Below, piece after piece: positions 41,904-50,754 of a stretch of DNA of 64,000 bases. This DNA comes from Algoriphagus aquimarinus. Lineage in GTDB: Bacteria; Bacteroidota; Bacteroidia; Cytophagales; Cyclobacteriaceae. The stretch is from NCBI RefSeq assembly GCF_900112005.1, contig NZ_FOKK01000004.1, positions 253,968 to 317,967 on the forward strand, written 5' to 3'. Position 1 is the stretch's first letter, and each line of letters opens with the position of its first letter. The notes below the pieces were generated by a model, which made no database searches, had not been told where the DNA came from, and was given only the letters and a program-made list of their open reading frames with translations. The position numbers were made by a program, and so were the translations under genes.

Positions 41904-43361
41904 ATGAAAAGTGAAGGTTCAAATTCTGGGAATTCCCGGAGAAAATTTCTTAAAGGCTCAGCCTTAGCTGCTGCCGGATTTTACATTGTACCAAGAAATG
42001 TCTTAGGGGGCCCAGGTTTTATTGCCCCAAGTGACAAACTTCGTGTAGCTAGTATTGGTGTTGGAGGTATGGGCGGAAGTGATGTTCGCGGAGTAACCAA
42101 AACAGGCAAAGTAGACTTTATTGCACTTTGTGATGTGGATGATTCCAGAGCCAAAGGCAGTAGAGAGTTGCATCCAAAGGCAAAATATTACAATGATTTC
42201 CGCGAAATGCTGGATAAGGAGGGGAATAACATAGATGCAGTCACAGTATCTACTCCTGATCACATGCATGCTGTAGCAGCAATGGCGGCTATGAAGATGG
42301 GCAAACATGTCTATGTACAAAAGCCACTTGCTCATGATATCTACGAGGCTAGAATGCTAACAGAAGCAGCAAAAAAATATAAAGTAGTCACCCAAATGGG
42401 TAACCAAGGTTCTTCAGGAGATGGAGTTCGTCAAATGGTAGAATGGTATGATGCTGGATTAATTGGAGAAGCTACTAAAGTTTATTCGTGGACAGATAGA
42501 CCTGTTTGGCCTCAAGGCATACAATGGCCTACAGAACCTGTTACACCTCCGTCTGATTTGGATTGGGATCTATGGTTAGGCACTGCTCCCTACAAGGATT
42601 ATGTGGGCAACCTTGTCCCATTTAACTGGAGAGGTTGGTGGGATTACGGCACAGGTGCACTAGGTGATATGGCTTGTCATATTATGGAGCCTCCTTTCAG
42701 AGTATTAGGTCTTGGCTATCCAAAATCCGCCGAATGTTCCGTCGGATCAGTGTATGTAGGTGAGTTCAAAAGAGGATACTTCCCTGAGAGCTGCCCTCCT
42801 TCTTCTCATATTACTTTGAGATTTGATAGACCAGGCAAAGATGATCTTGAATTCCACTGGATGGATGGTGGTATACAACCAAACAGACCAGAAGAATTAG
42901 CTCCTAATGAGCAAATGGGTGATGGTGGTAACGGAGTAATCATCGAAGGAACCAAAGGTAAAATGATGTGCTCCACTTATGGAAAAAACCCTCAGTTACT
43001 TCCTACGTCAAAAACAAAAGATGCAAATGTGCCACAAACGCTTCATCGAGTAGATGGAGGAGATGGTGGCCACTATAATAACTGGGTTGAAGCTTGTATC
43101 GCAGGTCATGGTTCGGAAGAATTCAAAAACTTGAGCTCTCCATTCTCTATCGCTGGCCCATTGACTGAATCCGTATTGATGGGAAATCTTGCTATCAGAA
43201 GCTATGATTACAGAACTCCAAAAGCCGATAATGCTAATCAGTTCGATTATCCGGGAAGAGGAATCAAACTCGTATGGGATGGTCCAGAAATGAAGGTCTC
43301 TAATTTCGAACCTGCTAACCAATTTGTGAAGCGGGATTACAGAGGAGATTATTCTCTTTAA
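41904..43361 (+). CDS. Tat-exported Gfo/Idh/MocA-family oxidoreductase
   Basis: A secreted NAD(P)-binding protein of the Gfo/Idh/MocA family. The twin-arginine signal is SRRKFLKGSALAAAGF (Arg12, Arg13). The Rossmann start is LRVASIGVGGMGGSDVRG; the substrate part has KHVYVQKPLAHDIYEARML and RGWWDYGTGALGDMACHIM. Members of this exported group take part in sugar or glycoside turnover. Full length at 485 residues. Strong bidirectional-type hairpin after it. The sugar is not known. Confidence 0.93.
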   Translation: MKSEGSNSGNSRRKFLKGSALAAAGFYIVPRNVLGGPGFIAPSDKLRVASIGVGGMGGSDVRGVTKTGKVDFIALCDVDDSRAKGSRELHPKAKYYNDFREMLDKEGNNIDAVTVSTPDHMHAVAAMAAMKMGKHVYVQKPLAHDIYEARMLTEAAKKYKVVTQMGNQGSSGDGVRQMVEWYDAGLIGEATKVYSWTDRPVWPQGIQWPTEPVTPPSDLDWDLWLGTAPYKDYVGNLVPFNWRGWWDYGTGALGDMACHIMEPPFRVLGLGYPKSAECSVGSVYVGEFKRGYFPESCPPSSHITLRFDRPGKDDLEFHWMDGGIQPNRPEELAPNEQMGDGGNGVIIEGTKGKMMCSTYGKNPQLLPTSKTKDANVPQTLHRVDGGDGGHYNNWVEACIAGHGSEEFKNLSSPFSIAGPLTESVLMGNLAIRSYDYRTPKADNANQFDYPGRGIKLVWDGPEMKVSNFEPANQFVKRDYRGDYSL

Positions 43362-43365
43362 AAAT

Positions 43366-43404
43366 AAAACGGCTTTGAAAGATGATTTTCAAAGCCGTTT
43401 TTAT
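43366..43404 (+). terminator. Terminator after the Gfo/Idh/MocA gene
   Basis: A perfect 15-bp stem (core ACGGCTTTGAAA / TTTCAAAGCCGT) with a six-base loop and a T-run. Confidence 0.92.
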
Positions 43405-43524
43405 TAGAAGAGCGTACGTATCGAATGCTTCATTATTCTAGTCATTTTGCCTATTGCGACTACCTACTGCGACTAAAAAATTATCCAAACACACCTTCGA
43501 TTAGGAATAAGACCCCATTAATTC

Positions 43525-45150
43525 TTAGCGTTCTACTTCTAGCTCTACTCTTCTATTCTTTGATCTGCCTGTTTCGGTAGAATTGGACGCCAGAGGTCTA
43601 GTTCCTCCCCAGCCCGAGATTCTGAGGCTTTCGAAAGCAACTCCTTGCTCGATTAAGAAATCTCTTACGCTTCCTGCTCTATCTAGAGAAAGCCCCTTAT
43701 TCAATCCAGGATCACCAGCATTATCCGTATGCCCATGAATTCTAAGTTTCATCTCAGGGTTTGACAAAAGAAATTCTGCCAATTCAGTTAAAGAAGCTTT
43801 GGTGTCCTCTCCTTCCAATTCTGCAGTACCGCGTTTGAAATTCACATTATCCAATAATACTACACTACCCGATTCTGCTTTTGTCATCAGCACTACAGTG
43901 GGTTCGTTAATCTTTACTTCTCCTATTAAAATGGTTTTAGGGAAATAACCATTAGCACTTACCTTAATCTCTTTTACTTGAGCATTTCCTAACTCAGAGA
44001 GTTTGAGTGAATCACTTGCGCTCTTGGAAACACTAATTCCCCCGGCTTTCCAGGTTAAGGTGTAAGGAACAAGGGTTTTATTCTTCGCATCCACTACAAA
44101 CCATGAAATCGGTTCTTCTGCCTTTTCTTCAGTTTGCTCCACTATTCTCACTTCAGGTATTCCTACACTGGATGCAGGATATATAGGCTCTATGGAGACT
44201 GTTTTTATTTTTTCTGGTTGTGCTGTTTGAGCTATAGCTTCAGGAGCTGCAATTGAAAATTCTGTAGGGATATCAAGGGGGATCACTGTCTCAAAAGTCA
44301 ATAAATCGGCAAAGCCGTCACTATTCTGAGTGCTCGTCCACACCACTTCTTCGGAATTGATAAAAGTCACTGAAACTTCAGAGCCAGGAGAACTCACTTG
44401 CTCCCAGATTACTGGTTTGCTCCAGTTGTTCCAACCTTCTCCCATGCGCTTTGCTATGAATATATCTTTCCCTTGTGCACCTTCATGCATATTCGATGAG
44501 AAATACAATTCACCTGACTTTACATTAAAAAATGGACTCATTTCCTGACCTATCGTATTAATCGCAGACCCAAGATTGACAGGGCTTGACCATTCAGTTG
44601 GGCCAATTTTGTCACTCACATAGATATCTTCATTTCCCTTGGAGTCTTTCCCTTTTCCTGAAAGAAAAATCACTTTACCTCCAGCACCTACCCGACCTGT
44701 AACTTGTCCTGAAAGTCCATCCAATCCAGGCATAGATACTCGACGAAGAAAATTCCAATCTTTTCCAAACTTGGAATATTGGTAAATCCCAAATCTTTGA
44801 CCACCTGTGTGATATACGAGAAGCGTAAGAATATCCTCCAAACCTAGAGAGAAATCATAGCCATCAGTACTTAGATCTGCCCTATGAACGGCTTCTAACC
44901 ATTCTCCTGTTTCTGATTTTTTGGTCATCCAGATATCACCTGGATCTGTAACTCCACCTATATTCTCCGGATGGAAAGCTCGAGTGAAAAGTAAAGTATT
45001 ATCTCCAATCCATACTGGATTCATATCGTCCTGAGGACTATTGGCTCCAGAGAGGGATACTACTTTTTGGGCGTGAAGATGGAATGAAAAGCAAAAAGCA
45101 AGTAGCATTACGCTACTTGCTTTTATAAATACGTTCTTAAATTTTCTCAT
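43525..45150 (-). CDS. OmpA-family protein with PD40-like repeats
   Basis: A large envelope protein of 541 residues. After the signal peptide come beta-propeller-like repeats of the PD40 type (NPVWIGDNTLLFTRAFHPE, QEMSPFFNVKSGELYFSSNM, GKDIFIAKRMGEGW). A middle region looks like a carboxypeptidase-like or PEGA-type beta domain. The C-terminal OmpA domain (LLDNVNFKRGTAELEGED, IHGHTDNAGDPGLNKGLS, SKNRRVELEVER) binds peptidoglycan. It follows the deoxyhypusine-synthase-like gene by 3 bases, so the two probably share a transcript. Confidence 0.92.
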   Translation of the reverse strand: MRKFKNVFIKASSVMLLAFCFSFHLHAQKVVSLSGANSPQDDMNPVWIGDNTLLFTRAFHPENIGGVTDPGDIWMTKKSETGEWLEAVHRADLSTDGYDFSLGLEDILTLLVYHTGGQRFGIYQYSKFGKDWNFLRRVSMPGLDGLSGQVTGRVGAGGKVIFLSGKGKDSKGNEDIYVSDKIGPTEWSSPVNLGSAINTIGQEMSPFFNVKSGELYFSSNMHEGAQGKDIFIAKRMGEGWNNWSKPVIWEQVSSPGSEVSVTFINSEEVVWTSTQNSDGFADLLTFETVIPLDIPTEFSIAAPEAIAQTAQPEKIKTVSIEPIYPASSVGIPEVRIVEQTEEKAEEPISWFVVDAKNKTLVPYTLTWKAGGISVSKSASDSLKLSELGNAQVKEIKVSANGYFPKTILIGEVKINEPTVVLMTKAESGSVVLLDNVNFKRGTAELEGEDTKASLTELAEFLLSNPEMKLRIHGHTDNAGDPGLNKGLSLDRAGSVRDFLIEQGVAFESLRISGWGGTRPLASNSTETGRSKNRRVELEVER

Positions 45151-45153
45151 AGT

Positions 45154-46125
45154 TTATTGATCCAACACAATGGCAAATACCAGAGGTGCTACGATCGTTG
45201 CATCAGACTCGATGATAAATTTCGGAGTATCGATTCCTAATTTACCCCAAGTGATTTTTTCATTTGGAACAGCTCCAGAATACGAACCGTACGAAGTGGT
45301 CGAATCAGAGATCTGACAGAAGTACCCCCAAAGTGGCACATTCGTTCTTTGCAGATCCTGATGCAACATCGGCACCACACATATAGGGAAGTCTCCTGCA
45401 ATTCCCCCGCCAATCTGGAAAAATCCAACAGTACTTTCCTCTGTAGCATTATTTGTATACCAATCTGCTAGGTAAATCATGTACTCAATGCCTGTTCTAA
45501 CTGTATGCACATTCTTCACATCTCCCGTGATCACGTGACCTGCAAACATGTTTCCCAATGTGGAATCTTCCCATCCTGGAACTATGATTGGAATATTCTT
45601 TTTGGCAGCTTCAAGCAACCAGCTATCCTTTGGATCAATTTGATATGACTCTTCTAATTTTCCTGAAAGTAAGATTTTATAGAAAAACTCATGTGGGAAA
45701 AATGATTCACCCGCTTCATCAGCTTTCACCCATTCTTCCAAAATCACATTTTCAATTCTTCGCATCGCTTCCATTTCTGGAATACATGTATCCGTAACGC
45801 GATTCATGTGTCGCTCAACCAAATCCTGCTCTTGCGCTGGGGTTAGTTCACGGTAATTTGGAATCCGCTCATAGTAATCATGAGCAACCAAATTGAACAC
45901 ATCTTCTTCCAAATTTGCACCAGTACAAGTGATTATTTGAATCTTGTCCTGACGTATCATCTCTGCTAGTGAAATACCCAACTCAGCAGTAGACATTGCG
46001 CCGGCAAGTGTTACCATCATTTTTCCGCCATTATCCAAATGACTTTTGTAACCTTCAGCGGCATCGATCAAGGCCGCAGCGTTGAAGTGACGGTAATTAT
46101 GCTTTAAAAATTCAGTGATTTTCAT
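45154..46125 (-). CDS. Deoxyhypusine synthase homologue
   Basis: A bacterial member of the deoxyhypusine synthase family, NAD-dependent enzymes that take the aminobutyl group of spermidine. In bacteria without eIF5A, homologues can use a small amine as acceptor (homospermidine synthase is the known case). Conserved segments are TLAGAMSTAELGISLAEMIR, ITCTGANLEEDVFNLVAHDY, IPIIVPGWEDSTLGN and the catalytic-lysine loop ITWGKLG (the Lys forms an imine in the eukaryotic enzyme). The ATG at 46125 (MKITEFLKHNYRHF) was chosen; a frame to 46161 adds 12 residues. Full length at about 323 residues. Confidence 0.93.
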   Translation of the reverse strand: MKITEFLKHNYRHFNAAALIDAAEGYKSHLDNGGKMMVTLAGAMSTAELGISLAEMIRQDKIQIITCTGANLEEDVFNLVAHDYYERIPNYRELTPAQEQDLVERHMNRVTDTCIPEMEAMRRIENVILEEWVKADEAGESFFPHEFFYKILLSGKLEESYQIDPKDSWLLEAAKKNIPIIVPGWEDSTLGNMFAGHVITGDVKNVHTVRTGIEYMIYLADWYTNNATEESTVGFFQIGGGIAGDFPICVVPMLHQDLQRTNVPLWGYFCQISDSTTSYGSYSGAVPNEKITWGKLGIDTPKFIIESDATIVAPLVFAIVLDQ

Positions 46126-46172
46126 TCTATAAATTTTCGTTAGAGCTTCAAAAATACCCAATTTTTCCCCAC

Positions 46173-46198
46173 AAAAAAACCCAGCCTAAGCTGGGTTT
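46173..46198 (-). terminator. Terminator after the OmpH-like gene
   Basis: AAACCCAGC / GCTGGGTTT stem with loop CTAA; on the minus strand a run of seven T follows. It ends the OmpH-like gene before the deoxyhypusine-synthase-like gene starts. Confidence 0.9.
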
Positions 46199-46223
46199 CA
46201 ATATTTGGAAGATGTAGTACAGC

Positions 46224-46823
46224 TTATTTAGCTGTGTCTGCAGGAGCAGACGTATACTCTTTGTTTAATCCTTCGATTACAGATGTAGTAAGATCAATAG
46301 CGTCATTCGCGTACCAAACTGCTCCACCTCTAGTGTAGCTCAAAATCACATCAAGATCGTTGCTCTGAGCATAAGACTTAAGATATTTCTGAACTCTGTC
46401 GTATACTTCACTATAAAGGGCAGCTTCATCAGCAGATAATTCTTGCATCAAATTATCACGATAAGTCATCAGGTTTTGCTCTTTTTTAGCCAATTCTTCT
46501 TGCTTAGCTCTCTGCTGGTTCACAGTCATGTTACCACCAGTTTGTTGGAAAGTTTGAACTTCTTGCTGAAAGCCGTTCGCTCTTCCTTGAAGATCTCCTT
46601 CAAATTTCTTTCCTTTTTCAGTTAGCTCTTCAGACTTCGCTTTAAAGTAATCATACTTATTGATCACGCTATCTGTGAAAACAAAAGCAACGTTCAAATC
46701 ACCTTGTTTTACTTCTTTGGAAGCGGTTTCGCCAGTCGTAGTAGAAGTTCCAGCATTATCGCAGCCGTATAAAAGCACTGTAGCAAGGCTCAATGCACCG
46801 ATTAGTTTTATTCCTCTTTTCAC
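46224..46823 (-). CDS. OmpH/Skp-like lipoprotein
   Basis: A periplasmic chaperone-like protein of the OmpH/Skp family, with a lipobox (VLLYGC, Cys21), so membrane anchored. The mature part begins NVAFVFTDSVINKYDYFKAK, and residues about 60-130 form a long charged helical region (QEVQTFQQTGGNMTVNQQRA, EELAKKEQNLMTYRDNLMQE). The C-terminal strand region LDVILSYTRGGAVWYAND is typical. Own terminator downstream. Confidence 0.92.
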   Translation of the reverse strand: MKRGIKLIGALSLATVLLYGCDNAGTSTTTGETASKEVKQGDLNVAFVFTDSVINKYDYFKAKSEELTEKGKKFEGDLQGRANGFQQEVQTFQQTGGNMTVNQQRAKQEELAKKEQNLMTYRDNLMQELSADEAALYSEVYDRVQKYLKSYAQSNDLDVILSYTRGGAVWYANDAIDLTTSVIEGLNKEYTSAPADTAK

Positions 46824-46921
46824 TTTGTTGATGTTATTGATTACAAGGGCGCAAATATAAAGAAAGTATTGATTTTACAAGAATTGACTTAACATCTCTA
46901 GGTAAATTTAGAGCTCAGCAC

Positions 46922-47824
46922 TTAAAAATATAGATCTTGAGCCAATCTATAGACTTGCGTATGGGCTTCTACAATTTTAGCTACGTTAGCTGAATAACCT
47001 CCTCCCATGCAGCACATAATAGGCACCTGTAATGATTTGGCTAAGTTAAGAACCATACTATCTCGATTCTTAACTCCGTCAATGCTCATCGATAATCTTC
47101 CTAATTTGTCGCTTTCCAACACATCTACTCCAGATTGATAAATAATAAAATCAGGCGAAAAATCTTTCAATATTATTTCAAGCTGGGTTTGGAGTATACT
47201 TAAATACAATTCATCGCCCGTTCCGTCAGGAATAGCGCAATCTAGATTGGAGATTTCTTTACGCATGGGATAATTCTTCTCTCCATGCATACTGAACGTG
47301 TAGATATCTGAGTTATTCGCACATATACTGGCAGTGCCATTGCCCTGATGTACATCTAGGTCTATCACCAAAACCTTTTTAGACAATTGATTTGCTAATA
47401 GATAATTAGCTGTAACAGCAATATCATTTAATAAACAAAACCCTTCACCACGATCAGCAAAAGCATGATGCGTTCCTCCGGCAATGTTCATAGCTATTCC
47501 ATACTTTAAAGCAAAAACGGCAGCCTGAACAGAACCCTGCAAAATAGTAACTTCCCTATCCACCAGTTCTTTGGACAAAGGAAATCCAGTAGCCCGTATT
47601 TCAGATTTGGATAAAGATAAGTTCTCAAGCTTATTCCAATATTCCGCTGTGTGCGTAGTCAAAATCCATTTTTCATCTAAGGGATGGGGCTCAAAGAAAT
47701 TCTCCTCATGGACAATTGCTTCATGCAATAGCTGACCAGGAAGTAATTCATATTTCTCCATTGGAAATCTATGACCCACTGGCAAGGAATGCTTATAGAT
47801 AGGTGAATAGGCAATTTTTAGCAT
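46922..47824 (-). CDS. Histone-deacetylase-family amidohydrolase
   Basis: A zinc amidohydrolase of the HDAC/AcuC/acetylpolyamine-hydrolase superfamily. The catalytic His-His is GGTHHAF (119-120). Zinc ligands are Asp157 and His159 in VIDLDVHQGNGT and Asp234 in YQSGVDVLESDKLGRLSMS. The catalytic Tyr lies in MGGGYS (Tyr277). Full length at 300 residues. The start MLKIAYSPIYKHSLPVGHRF is the family start; it follows a terminator T-run with no space. Substrate may be acetylated protein, acetoin-related, or an acetylpolyamine; not decided by sequence. Confidence 0.95.
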   Translation of the reverse strand: MLKIAYSPIYKHSLPVGHRFPMEKYELLPGQLLHEAIVHEENFFEPHPLDEKWILTTHTAEYWNKLENLSLSKSEIRATGFPLSKELVDREVTILQGSVQAAVFALKYGIAMNIAGGTHHAFADRGEGFCLLNDIAVTANYLLANQLSKKVLVIDLDVHQGNGTASICANNSDIYTFSMHGEKNYPMRKEISNLDCAIPDGTGDELYLSILQTQLEIILKDFSPDFIIYQSGVDVLESDKLGRLSMSIDGVKNRDSMVLNLAKSLQVPIMCCMGGGYSANVAKIVEAHTQVYRLAQDLYF

Positions 47825-47851
47825 AAAAAAACGCTTGCGGTTAGCAAGCGT
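47825..47851 (-). terminator. Terminator directly before the HDAC start
   Basis: ACGCTTGC (47831-47838) pairs with GCAAGCGT (47844-47851); on the minus strand a run of T leads straight into the ATG of the HDAC-family gene. Confidence 0.88.
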
Positions 47852-47877
47852 CGTTTTAGTGTTTAACTCAGTTAAGA

Positions 47878-48441
47878 TTAATCTTCGATATCTTCTTCTT
47901 CAGTTTGAAAAGCATACATCGTATCATCCAGCTCTAAGGTATCGTCATTAAATTCTTTGATGAATTTGGCGATCACATCTTCATCTATCAAATCGATATT
48001 CAAGGCTGCATCTACACCAATTCCGAAATCATGGTGGGTATCAACATCAACGAACTCCTGCACTTTTACACTTTCTTCCTCTTCTATTTCCATGATGATC
48101 TCAGTGATAAACCAACCGATTTCTTCTTCTTCACTGGTTAATGGCTTCAAATTACCATTTTCATCTTCTTCATAGGTTATACCTTTGAAATTCGGGAACT
48201 TCTGAGCGGCCTTATGTTCTGCTAGTTCATACACTTCACTAGCATGATGCAACCTAAGGGTGTACAAAGCGGAGTCGTAGATTACTTCTTTACCTTGATA
48301 CATTCCTATAAAATAGAAATTCACAAACTCATCAGAGTTTTCTTCTTCGGGAAGGATTTTGAATGTTTTGTTGAGCTTCCCTAGCTCATCCTTTAGCTCT
48401 TCGATGCGTTGAGGATCAAAACCTGGATTTGAGATTGACAT
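47878..48441 (-). CDS. Acidic conserved-looking hypothetical protein
   Basis: A 187-residue soluble acidic protein of unknown function, recognised only as protein-like. It has an ordered middle (FVNFYFIGMYQGKEVIYDSA, LYTLRLHHASEVYELAEHKA), an acidic middle part (SEEEEIGWFITEIIMEIEEE) and a very acidic C-terminus. No signal peptide or membrane segment. It lies upstream of the HDAC gene, separated by a terminator, so it is a separate unit. Confidence 0.65.
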   Translation of the reverse strand: MSISNPGFDPQRIEELKDELGKLNKTFKILPEEENSDEFVNFYFIGMYQGKEVIYDSALYTLRLHHASEVYELAEHKAAQKFPNFKGITYEEDENGNLKPLTSEEEEIGWFITEIIMEIEEEESVKVQEFVDVDTHHDFGIGVDAALNIDLIDEDVIAKFIKEFNDDTLELDDTMYAFQTEEEDIED

Positions 48442-48788
48442 AGGTCAAATATTTAAAGAATATTTATCTTTTAAGTGATTAGCAATCCAATAGTACTAAA
48501 TCGTATAGTAATATAACATCAAAATCTAATCGAATTTATTTAAAACCGCAAAGTCTAATAAAGAAATTGTTAAATAATTGTGGTTTTCCAAGAGATATAA
48601 TAATCTGAAGTTCAATTAGAAGAGTTGGTTGAAGTAGGAAGCCGATTTAAGGATTTTGAAATTTTAGAAGTTTTTATAAATTAACTCTTTAAGGAGCTTT
48701 CCTAATAAACCTCTTGAGAATAGCCCTTTTCAAAGCCCTTTCTAATTTAAAGAACTTAGTCACTCAATAAATGTTTAACAAATAATTA
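48442..48788. other. AT-rich intergenic stretch
   Basis: A gap of 347 bases between the acidic hypothetical gene and the holin-like gene. It is AT rich. I see no open frame, hairpin or repeat that I can support; promoters for the acidic hypothetical gene should lie in its left part. Confidence 0.6.
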
Positions 48789-49142
48789 TTATTGTGATGG
48801 TTTGGAAGGGTTTAAACTATTACCAAACAGTGAGTTAATAATACTAACAACGATTGCAAACAAAACTGCCCACCAAAATCCATCCACCTGAAACCCTGGG
48901 ATAATCCGATCAGCAAGCATAAACATCAGCGCATTGATGACCAATAAAAATAGACCAAGCGTTAAAATGGTAATTGGCAAGGTTAGTACAATCAATATGG
49001 GCTTCAGGGTAATATTGATCAGGATGATGAATGCAGCAAGGATAAAACCTGTTACAGCAGTATCAATGTGAATACCGGGGATCAGATATTCAGCAATTAT
49101 TACAGAAATCCCTCCCAAAAGGATCTTTACTAGAAAATTCAT
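48789..49142 (-). CDS. Phage-holin-family-IV-like membrane protein
   Basis: A short membrane protein of about 117 residues with four hydrophobic segments (ILLGGISVIIAEYLIPGI, GFILAAFIILINITLKPI, VLTLPITILTLGLFLLVINA, FWWAVLFAIVVSIINSLFG). This is the PF04020-type holin superfamily found in many non-phage genomes; the function is not established, and no phage genes are near. The frame extends to 49163, but MNFLVKILLGG at 49142 is the usual family start. Confidence 0.88.
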   Translation of the reverse strand: MNFLVKILLGGISVIIAEYLIPGIHIDTAVTGFILAAFIILINITLKPILIVLTLPITILTLGLFLLVINALMFMLADRIIPGFQVDGFWWAVLFAIVVSIINSLFGNSLNPSKPSQ

Positions 49143-49306
49143 AGGTCTATCGGTTATTTCCACGTGTTTATAAAGATAGAAATTACCTTAATTTTTCTAA
49201 AACCTGATAAATATCATCTCAAAAAATTGGAATGCAAAGAGCTATTAATTCGTTACTTGATTTGGGTTGCCTTATATTTGCGCCTCTAACATAAATCCTA
49301 CGCCGA

Positions 49307-50056
49307 GTGATAATCATTATCTTGTTCTTGCTGCATTGGTATTTCTCCTTGTTTTGCCAAAGCTTCTTCCTTCACAGATATGCTGCCCATCAAATGTTCT
49401 ATATGAACAAATACTGGGAAAAGTTTTTCTATTTCTTTACATGGATGTGGCAAGGTAGCTCCTATCTCTCTCCGAGAGCATATGCTATTCTTCACAGAAT
49501 GCATCACGCCTACAGCGACACACCAAAAGATCCACACAGCCCGCATCATACCGAGAACTTATTCACCATGATGTGGAAAACTAAAAACATATATAATGAG
49601 TATTTTTCTTTCAGATTGAAGCCTGAAGAGAGGTTCTCCAAAGATATTCCTGACTGGAATAAATTCGACAAGTTTGCCGATACCATGCTGGTGCGTGTGA
49701 GCTGGGGGTTATTATATGTCGCGATCTATGTACTATGTATCTCTGTTTTCGATATGCCAGGTACGCATTGGTGGATGTATTTCTTACTTCCTATACACTT
49801 CCTTATGGGACCAGTTCACGGAGCTATTGTAAATTGGAGTGGGCATAAATATGGATACGCAAATTTTGATAATAACGACCATTCAAAAAACAGCCTTTTA
49901 TTGGATGTATTAATGCTAGGAGAATTGTTTCAAAACAATCACCATAAGCTTCCAAATAGACCAAACTTCGCAGTGAAATGGTATGAATTTGATCCAACAT
50001 ATCCCATTGTCAAACTATTGCACATGACAAGGATTATTAAGTTAAGACCTGCATAA
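49307..50056 (+). CDS. Fatty acid desaturase
   Basis: An acyl-CoA or acyl-lipid desaturase that introduces double bonds into membrane fatty acids. The three histidine boxes are HRYAAH (23-28), HRMHH (63-67) and NNHHK near residue 205, with NWSGHKYG between. About four hydrophobic segments surround them. The start is a GTG at 49307 (MIIIILFLLHWYFSLF); an in-frame stop lies five codons upstream and there is no ATG. It is shorter at the N-terminus than eukaryotic stearoyl-CoA desaturases but normal for bacteria. Confidence 0.92.
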   Translation: MIIIILFLLHWYFSLFCQSFFLHRYAAHQMFYMNKYWEKFFYFFTWMWQGSSYLSPRAYAILHRMHHAYSDTPKDPHSPHHTENLFTMMWKTKNIYNEYFSFRLKPEERFSKDIPDWNKFDKFADTMLVRVSWGLLYVAIYVLCISVFDMPGTHWWMYFLLPIHFLMGPVHGAIVNWSGHKYGYANFDNNDHSKNSLLLDVLMLGELFQNNHHKLPNRPNFAVKWYEFDPTYPIVKLLHMTRIIKLRPA

Positions 50057-50057
50057 C

Positions 50058-50087
50058 AAAAAATGGCCTCATATGAGGCCATTTTTT
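50058..50087. terminator. Bidirectional terminator after the desaturase
   Basis: A perfect 30-base palindrome (AAAAAATGGCCTCAT / ATGAGGCCATTTTTT) with A and T flanks. Confidence 0.92.
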
Positions 50088-50221
50088 GTTGAACTCGGTT
50101 ATTTTTTATGTGAACACCAAATCTCTTGAGATAAAAAAAAATTAAAACTAAAGGTGGTTTTTTTTGCAATTGTGAAACTAAACGAATAATTTTCTTGCAC
50201 TTAAAACTTAACGCCTTATTT

Positions 50222-50551
50222 ATGAAACCATTAACAAGAGCCGAAGAGGAGATCATGCAGATCCTCTGGGAAATCGAAAGAGGATTTGTCAAAGACATCC
50301 TTACTCCAATGACCGAACCGAAGCCAGCGTATAACACTGTGTCTACGATAGTTAGGATATTGGAGCGTAAAGGATTTGTGAGTCACAAGTCTTACGGAAA
50401 GAGTCATGAGTATTTTCCAATCGTATCGAAAGACGAGTATCGTTCTTTCATTATTAAAAAAATGTTAGATGGTTATTTCGAAAATTCCTTCGGAAAACTT
50501 ACTGATTTCTTCAAAAGTGACGAAACACTGAATACAAAGTCGTATCAGTAA
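50222..50551 (+). CDS. BlaI/MecI/CopY-family repressor
   Basis: A winged-helix transcriptional repressor of 109 residues, beginning MKPLTRAEEEIMQILWEIER and with the helix-turn-helix at PAYNTVSTIVRILERKGFVS. The C-terminal dimer part is YRSFIIKKMLDGYFENSFGK. The ATG at 50222 was preferred over a TTG at 50195. Partners such as a BlaR-type sensor peptidase or a beta-lactamase are not adjacent, so it is an orphan here. No operator was identified with confidence. Confidence 0.92.
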   Translation: MKPLTRAEEEIMQILWEIERGFVKDILTPMTEPKPAYNTVSTIVRILERKGFVSHKSYGKSHEYFPIVSKDEYRSFIIKKMLDGYFENSFGKLTDFFKSDETLNTKSYQ

Positions 50552-50576
50552 TCATTTTTGAAAAGTAAACATGCAT

Positions 50577-50608
50577 AAAAAAACCTGGTATTACCCCCAG
50601 GTTTTTTT
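50577..50608 (+). terminator. Terminator after the BlaI-like gene
   Basis: AAACCTGG / CCAGGTTT stem with an eight-base loop and a run of seven T. Confidence 0.85.
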
Positions 50609-50707
50609 ATTGCCAAATTTTTCTGACTCATTTGCCGTAGAAAGACAGCTACTTTTCATTCTATTTTTTTTTCAAAATAACCAAAGTTATTGAAGTTGAC
50701 AGAAATC

Positions 50708-50736
50708 AAAAAAGCCGGAGTTTCCCCCGGCTCTTT
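50708..50736 (-). terminator. Terminator after the TM2 gene
   Basis: GCCGG / CCGGC stem extended by AAA/CTCTTT flanks; on the minus strand it is followed by a run of six T. Confidence 0.8.
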
Positions 50737-50754
50737 AACTCGTTAAATCTATAA

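Noticed and set aside
48789..49142. Holin-like gene as evidence of a prophage
   Set aside because: No lysin, capsid, tail, integrase or att-like repeats are near; this holin superfamily is common outside phages.
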